Assembly: GCF_901709675.1 (NCBI RefSeq)
Contig: NC_051098.1
Location: 3,057,500-3,121,499 of the forward strand
DNA length: 64,000 nucleotides
Direction of reading: 5' to 3'
DNA from: Syngnathus acus
Taxonomy: Eukaryota; Chordata; Actinopteri; Syngnathiformes; Syngnathidae
Below are positions 57,436-64,000 of the stretch, piece by piece (the stretch's first letter is position 1; every line of letters starts with the position of its first letter). A program made the translations under genes and the position numbers. The notes below the pieces were generated by a model that was given only the letters and a program-made list of their open reading frames with translations, was not told the origin of the DNA and did no database searches.

Positions 57436-57757
57436 CATTTAAAGATTAAGATTAAAGATTAAAGTCCCAATGATCGTCACACACACACCTGGGTGTGGTG
57501 AAATTTGTCCTCTGCATTTAACCCATCCCAGTGTGATTTTAATCCATCCCCTGGGGGAGAGGGGAGCAGTGAGCAGCAGCGGTGCCGCGCTCGGGAATCA
57601 GTTGGTGATCTAACCCCCCAATTCCAACCCTTAATGCTGAGTGCCAAGCAGGGAGGCAATGGGTCCCATTTTTATAGTCTTTGGTATGACCCGGCCGGGG
57701 TTTGAACCCACAACCTTCCAGTCTCAGGGCGGACACTCTACCACTAGGCCACTGAGT
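57436..57757 (-). mobile_element. tRNA-derived SINE (minus orientation), same family
   Basis: Inverse of the 56.65-kb copy: B box as GGGTTTGAACCC, A box as GGACACTCTACCACTAGGCC. The 3' tail is AAAGATTAAGATTAAAGATT. It lies at the outer edge of the Gypsy LTR. Confidence 0.85.
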
Positions 57758-58095
57758 AGATTGGTAGATACCCAATACGATACGCTAACGTTACTGGACT
57801 GGCAGTCCGAACATATTCTAAGAGAATATTACAATTCCCATCTCTCTTGAAAGCGACGGCCCTCAATGTCAACTTTCCTCGTTTTTTTGCAGTCGGCATG
57901 GCAGAAAAGAGCGGAGAGGTGTTCGCTGCACGGATGCAGACTGATATCATTAAAGTTGTGCTGCCACCTTTTGGTAAAAGGAGGAATTATAGTTTCAAGT
58001 TTCATGATTTTTTGTATTCAATTTAACAGTGCGGGCCGGCCATAAATAATACATTATAAGACCGAAGCTGCGGGCCGGAGTTTGGACATGCCTAG
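57758..58095. other. Intergenic sequence with a hAT-like end
   Basis: GCGGGCCGGCCATAAATAAT and GCTGCGGGCCGGAGTTTGGACATGC near 58,030-58,095 resemble the inner end of a hAT MITE. No coding sequence. Confidence 0.4.
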
Positions 58096-58522
58096 TGTAC
58101 GGTATGCTAACGTAACATAAACAACGAACTGAGAACGTGCCTAGTATGTTAACATAACTTATTAAGAGTTATTCAGATAACTATAGCATAATTAACATGC
58201 TAACAAGTTTACCAAACCACCCGTATCTCTAAAAATCACAAAATCCAATGAAATCTTTATTCTCTGTGTCACTTTTAAACAACTCCGTTTACTTCGGAGG
58301 TAGAAGATGCGCCGCTCCTCTTCTACGTTATTTACGTCAGACTGAAGTTTTGGAATTATTAACACCGTTCTAGAGCGCCCTCTTGCGGTTTAGTGTAAAA
58401 ATAACGTGAAATTATATAATGATCTGTTAATAATTTCACACATAAATCGCTCCAGAGTATAAATTGCACCCCCGGCCAATGTATGAAAAAAAACTGCGAT
58501 TTATAGTCTGGAAAATACGGTA
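58096..58522 (+). mobile_element. Family B MITE fragment (copy B4)
   Basis: Begins in the body (TATGCTAACGTAACATAAAC) and ends TTTATAGTCTGGAAAATACGG before TA at 58,521. The left terminus is missing. Contains ATCACAAAATCCAATGAAATC, a degenerate tail segment. Confidence 0.6.
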
Positions 58523-58639
58523 CGTATTTTTTTCTGTGTATAACTTTACAGTGCAACAGTATTTTTAACTGAATATTTCTGGTTACCTATTTGCCCGAAT
58601 ACTACCGATTTTTTTTTCTTTCTACTGAGCTTGACAACT

Positions 58640-59616
<977 letters not shown>

Positions 59617-59711
59617 ATGGCGGTGGCATGGTGAATTCTACACGAAAAGAAAAATACTCGCCCCTTTGGTCCACTCCCATTGATTCGGGACAGCTTTCCA
59701 CCCATTTTTGA
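59617..59711 (+). other. Two overlapping short upstream reading frames in the nf1 leader
   Basis: ATG at 59,617 gives a 5-codon frame ending at 59,634. ATG at 59,628 gives a 27-codon frame (starting MVNSTRKEKYSPLWSTPI) ending TGA at 59,709-59,711. Both end before the nf1 ATG. They matter only if transcription starts upstream of 59,617. Confidence 0.4.
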
Positions 59712-59779
59712 GCTTGACAGACCCATCCCCATACCGTGGATTTAGCAACACAAGCGCTGTGGTGTCTCTCCGCCCGGCC

Positions 59780-59839
59780 ATGGCGGCTCACAAACCAGTG
59801 GAATGGGTCCAGGCCGTGATTACTAGATTTGATGAGCAG
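59780..59839 (+). CDS. nf1: Neurofibromin exon 1 (coding part)
   Basis: Neurofibromin is a Ras GTPase-activating protein that lowers Ras signalling in the cytoplasm. The exon encodes MAAHKPVEWVQAVITRFDEQ and then a donor GTAAAC. The coding length of 60 bp, the sequence and the splice position after Glu-Gln agree with exon 1 of vertebrate NF1. The start context GCCCGGCCATGGCG is strong. Only this exon is present; the next must lie right of the window, so intron 1 exceeds 4.1 kb. Teleosts may have nf1a and nf1b, and the paralogue cannot be decided from 20 residues. Confidence 0.9.
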
Positions 59840-61059
59840 GTAAACTGGATTTCTTTGATTCGGTGGAACTAGTCGGGCTACCCCATCAGGCTTTGCAACT
59901 GCGCAATCGGTTTCACATTGAGGAAATTAATCCGTAATTTAGCGTCAAGTAGTGTTTGACGGGTGCAATGTGTACTGTGTTGCTTGTACCGCCTGCAAAA
60001 CAGTGAGGCATTTGTGGCTAGCGTCATCCCCACCATCTTTCGTCACATCTGTCATTTCGTCTGGTTTCTCCACATATTTCGTTAGGCATTAGCAACAAAT
60101 GAAAACCCACGTGACGGGTCCACACGTTGGCGGCATCTAGATTCATCCAAAGACATGTCAAGGTCTAAAGATGAGTGTTTCATGCAGCTTGGTCAGCAAA
60201 CGTTAGCAGGCCTGGCTCTATGTTGTAAACAAAAAAAGACATGACGGGGCTGGCATTAACATTTCTCATTTCGTATGAGTAGATGACCAACAAAGACAGT
60301 GAAATTCTTGTTTTGCTGACCCCATATCTAATTTTGTGTTGTTACTCCATAATGTCAATGTTTTCTGCTTTATGGGGCTTTATAACTCACAACATTGTTG
60401 TCTACTTAGTGAAAGAATGTGTCATTCAACCAGCAGCTTGTGTAAGTAACAGAATTGACTGCAATTAAAAATGCAACTTGTGAGGTAAACCATTATGGCA
60501 CAACAAAACAGGTAGTACTAGGCAGAGTGGGTGGTAGATACTAGTTTGTATTACCCATGAAGAAGTTTTATAACTAATATCTGACAAGTAGTTTATGTTA
60601 TTGCCTGTCATTAAAACCTTAAGTGTATGGTTTTTAGACTTTAGCAGTCTTTGTTCTCATTAGCTGCCACGGATTGTGGTTGGGTTTAGACGGATTACTG
60701 CTGTTAGGCTAATGTGTTTTGAGAGTAACTTCTACTGCTTGGTCATTGCTACCATAATTATCCAGTAAATCCCTCCACACAGTTCACTTAAGTTTTCTGT
60801 GTCTGTACGTCACAGTATGCCTTTCGTTTCGTTGAGTGTAGTATAAAGTGAAATGGTACTACACTGTCTTAGTAGGGTTATTTGGATCCGTAATGGGTGG
60901 CTGACATGGCAAAAACGGTGAGCGTTTGGTGTGCAAAGCACAAGATGCAAATTTTATTTTATTTAACCTCAAGTCAATAACTGGGAGCTGAATGTTGAAT
61001 CCAATTGTTTTCAGGTGCTGGTCCGATAGATCCTTTACTGCCATAACAGCTTCAACTTT
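59840..61059 (+). other. nf1: nf1 intron 1, first part
   Basis: No gene or clear transposon. Short frames only. Confidence 0.5.
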
Positions 61060-61210
61060 TCTGGGAATGCTGTCCACACGTTTTAAGAGTGTGTCTACAG
61101 GAATTGTTGACTAATCTTCCCCAATCTACACTCCCAAAACTTCTCTTTTGGGTTGAAGTCAGGACTCTGTGCAGGCTTGTCAGGTTCATCCACACCGCAC
61201 TCTCATCTAG
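61060..61210 (-). pseudogene. Tc1-like transposase fragment
   Basis: The minus frame contains DKPAQSPDFNPKEKFWE, a decayed form of the third catalytic block (PDxNPxE). About 150 bp are recognisable. Confidence 0.45.
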
Positions 61211-61365
61211 GGCTTATTTATTTTGAAAAATAATCAAATTGTGACCACCCCCCAATATTGCGATTTAGATTTTTTTTTAGAGTTCTCTTCTGGTGTATTT
61301 CTTTTTCACAAACACAAGCAATAAATAAAATAATCTGGATTACAATAAACAATATCATATGCTTG

Positions 61366-61590
61366 TTCGATTCCACCTCTGGCCCTGCCTGTGTGGAGTT
61401 TGCATGTTCTCCCTGTGTACTCCGGTTTCCTCCCACATCTCAAAAACATGCTTGGTAGGCTGATTGAGCACTCCAAATTGCCCATAGGTGTAAGTGCGAG
61501 TGTGGATGTTTTTTTGTCTCTGTGTGCTCTGCGATTGGCTGAGATAAGCTCCAGCATGCCCGCTGTGAGGACTGGATGTTGAAGTGACAC
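61366..61590 (+). repeat. Dispersed teleost repeat fragment
   Basis: Contains TGTGTGGAGTTTGCATGTTC, TACTCCGGTTTCCTCCCACA, CAAATTGCCCATAGGTGTAA and GATTGGCTGAGATAAGCTCC, in the order of a common fish interspersed repeat. Confidence 0.7.
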
Positions 61591-62019
61591 ACATAACTTT
61601 GACTTGACTGATTTCAACTGTACAACAAGTGTATTGTAAGAAAGCAGGCAAGTTATAAAGGATGGGCATTTTTATGATTACGATTAGTGATTGTGATAAA
61701 TCTCAGATTGCTCACAGTAATCTGCTCTGAACATATATTCACTTGATCAAACATTGTGCGGGACAGCAGGTCGTCAGAGTACCGTATTTTTCGGACTATA
61801 AATCGCGTTTTCTTTTTCATAGTTTGGGTGGGGGGGCAATTTATACTGAGGAGCGACTTATATGTGAATTTTTTCATAAATTTTCCAAATTAAAAAAAAA
61901 AGTGAAACCGCGATAAACGAACCACGATGTAGCAAGGGATTACTGTAATTTGAATTTCAAGTGACGTCAGCAGCACGGCGCGGCGGTTGTTTACATGAAC
62001 GACAGATTCGATCACGGGA

Positions 62020-62125
62020 TGACGAAGATGACGAAGGGCCCCACGTACTCCCGGCATCATTAGCGGCTTTGTTTGTAAGTGACACGGAGGACGAAGAGTT
62101 TGAAGGATTTAATGATTTGGAGTGA
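62020..62125 (+). pseudogene. Pogo transposase acidic C-terminus in B3
   Basis: Reads DDEDDEGPHVLPASLAALFV then SDTEDEEFEGFNDLE and TGA at 62,123-62,125. It matches the minus-strand relic at 9,627-9,744. Confidence 0.65.
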
Positions 62126-62150
62126 CACAGAAGGTTTCAAAAACTATTAT

Positions 62151-62510
62151 GGCTTTTACGCATGGCCGGTCCTACTCTACGAAGCTCTCTTTCACCTCCG
62201 TGGATGGAAGTCGGGTGCTGGCGCTCGGCCGGGTGGCTGTCCGGGGACGGTGGATGGGGCTCGGACATGGCTTTTACGCACGCCCGGTCCTACTCTACGG
62301 AGCTCTCTTTCACCTCAGTGGATGGAAGTTGGGGGCCGGCGCATGGCCGCGTAGCTGTCCAGGAACGGTGGATGGGGCTCGGACATGGCTTTTACGCACG
62401 CCCGGTCCTATTCTATGGAGCTCTCTTCCACCTCCGTGGCTGGAAGTGCCACCTCTGGGGATGGAAGTCCACGCCGCCACACGCCTGGAAGTCGACGCCG
62501 GTGCTTGGGG
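62151..62510 (+). repeat. 118-bp GC-rich tandem array in B3
   Basis: GGCTTTTACGCA starts at 62,151, 62,269 and 62,387, exactly 118 bp apart, each followed by CCGGTCCTA(C/T)TCTA and a CTCTCTT(T/C)CACCTC block. The long frames across it (up to 170 codons) come from this repeat. A shorter, inverted version lies at about 9,400-9,600. Confidence 0.9.
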
Positions 62511-63243
62511 CCGTGTGGCGGTGAACTATTTATGTTATAGTTATTTGATATATTTTATTTCGTGTAGCAACGTGTATATGTTTTTATCGTTACAGTTCAG
62601 TAGTTGTTGGCTCGTTGAACTCTTGTTTTGTTAAATAAAGAGCCGTTTACCAAACCCACGTCTTTCCTTGTACTTTGTTAACGCTACAATATAGTTATAT
62701 ACTAGATCTGTGGAATAACGACGAGGCTAACATCAGGGCGCACGCACGGCGTTGTTGACAAAGGACGAGGAATTTGATTGATGGATTTAATGATTTGGAG
62801 TGACACAGATGGTTTAATATTATTGCTTATATCATTATTTGATATCTAATTTATATATTGTTATATGGGCCTGTGGAATATTTTGAAGTGCAAGCGCCAT
62901 CAGCGGCACGCACCCATTGTTGACATAAAGGACGATCGATGGATTTAATGAATTGGAGTGACACAGATGGTTTTATAAACGTGTTATTTATGTAATAGTT
63001 ATTTGAGTAACCCTGAATGTTATGTAAGGCCCGTTCTCAGCTCTTCGTTTGTGTTTATGTCACGTTAGCATACCTATCGTTTAGCCTGTTGTTGCTCGTT
63101 CATGTCTGTTCTTGGTGTTGGATTTTGTCGAATAAATGTCCCCCAAAATGCGACTTATATATGGTTTTTTTTCACGTTATTGTGCATTTTATGGCTAATG
63201 CGACCTATATTCTGGAGCGACTTTTAGTCCGATAAATACGGTA

Positions 63244-63734
63244 GTCCTTTTCCTTCTCCACTTTCGTTTGTGTACCAGGGTGCAGCAAAGATTTGTATAC
63301 ATTTTTGTTTAGAGTTCTTAGAATTGTTTTTAGTTTTTTATGAACGCCCCCCCATCGCACTGTTGTTCCAACATACCGAGTAGCTCCTCTTTGTATTTAG
63401 AATGCGTGTTTCTCCCCTGGTGCCTTGCTCTTGAAGTTTGACATTTTCACATTTATGTTATGTTACATTTGTCTTTTTATTTCATTTTTGTAAATTTCAG
63501 TAAATCTTAAAAATATTTGCCTGTTTATGTTTATTTACAGCACTTCATGTTATATGCTTCATATGTTTATTTATAGCACTTGATATGTTCATGTTAACGT
63601 GTTGTACTCTTTCAGTACAAGTCCTTTTAAACTGGTAATTTTGAACAATATAAATAAATTGTGCAAAAGAAAAAATGTATGTAGTGTGTGTATGTATATA
63701 TACATATATATATATGTATATATACACACTGTAT
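63244..63734. other. nf1 intron 1, with (TA/TATG)n near 63,690-63,722
   Basis: AT-rich intron; a short TATATACATATA microsatellite is present. No gene. Confidence 0.45.
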
Positions 63735-64000
63735 TGGCCCGAATATAAGACGGTGTTTTTTTGCATTGAAATAAGACTGAAAAAGTGGGGGTCGTCTTAC
63801 ATTCGGGGTCTAGACATTATACCCATTCACAACACTAGATAGCGCCAGATATCTTTAAAGCGAATGCTGAACTTAACTCCCCAGGCCAAAGCAAACCCCT
63901 GTCGCGAAGAATAAAAATAAAAATAGCGGTAGCACGAAGAAGAAAAATAAAAAATAGCGGTAAGAAAGAAAAGAGAAAATAAGAGAAGAGATAACAGAAA
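63735..64000. mobile_element. Left part of another MITE, cut by the window edge
   Basis: Starts GGCCCGAATATAAGACGGTG with a nearby inverse-like GTCGTCTTACATTCGGGGTC. Later AAATAGCGGTA...GAAGAAAAATA repeats. It resembles short fish repeats with 'CCGAATATAAGACG' ends. Not assigned. Confidence 0.4.

Larger units (their letters stand above)
61780..63243 (-). mobile_element. Family B pogo-type MITE (copy B3)
   Basis: Ends CCGTATTTTTCGGACTATAA and TTAGTCCGATAAATACGG flanked by TA. It is the inverse of B1 in block order: Tigger-like piece (61,900-61,945), acidic tail (62,078), a 118-bp tandem array, an AATAAAGAGCC block, then three tail-like segments. It lies in nf1 intron 1. Confidence 0.8.

Noticed and set aside
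62122-62634. A 170-codon open frame, possible gene
   Set aside because: It spans the 118-bp tandem repeat in a pogo MITE, and the internal repeats follow that period.

Overview
The window is a vertebrate nuclear locus, almost certainly from a teleost fish. Three host genes are recognisable and are split by large introns. They sit in a very dense layer of transposable elements of fish type: Tc1/mariner, pogo, hAT, L2-like LINEs, Penelope, Ty3/Gypsy and tRNA-SINEs. I cannot fix the species from the sequence.

Host genes. (1) Nemo-like kinase (nlk) lies on the minus strand. Its first eight coding exons run from 33,282 down to 7,055, with correct splice sites and phases, and add up to exactly 412 codons; the last coding exons lie beyond the left edge. 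(2) Two consecutive minus-strand exons of a gene I do not recognise lie at 46,192-46,587. (3) smco4 is a complete 59-codon coding exon on the plus strand at 49,480-49,659. (4) Exon 1 of neurofibromin (nf1) is on the plus strand at 59,780-59,839, and its first intron runs to the right edge.

Layout. 0.1-2.4 kb: two pogo-derived non-autonomous elements with internal tandem repeats. 3.0-6.0 kb: a Penelope retroelement with hammerhead ribozyme motifs, inserted in an older MITE. 7-33 kb: nlk, whose introns hold pogo MITEs, two L2-like LINEs, a pogo element broken by a Tc1 that is itself hit by a hAT MITE, another LINE, Tc1s and two hAT elements with perfect 8-bp target duplications. 35-39.8 kb: a hAT MITE whose internal microsatellite took in an intact Tc1 and a THAP/YqaJ-type (ISL2EU-like) element side by side. 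39.8-41.5 kb: a fold-back Tc1. 41.6-46 kb: further Tc1 copies. 50.3 kb: a solo LTR. 51-53.5 kb: a second copy of the hAT seen at 28 kb. 53.6-57.4 kb: a decayed Gypsy element with two SINEs. 58-64 kb: pogo MITEs, a long TG microsatellite and nf1 exon 1.

Main observation. The many short repeats with ends of the type CCGTATTTTC or CCGTAATTTTCGG and TA target sites form at least three families (called A, B and C here). Each still carries the 3' end of a pogo-type transposase gene, an acidic tail of the form SDTxxExFxGF followed by a stop. In families A and B this tail and its flanks have been amplified in tandem inside the element. This ties the families to one pogo-like lineage, and a pogo transposase relic with the same end type is present at 15.5-18.3 kb.
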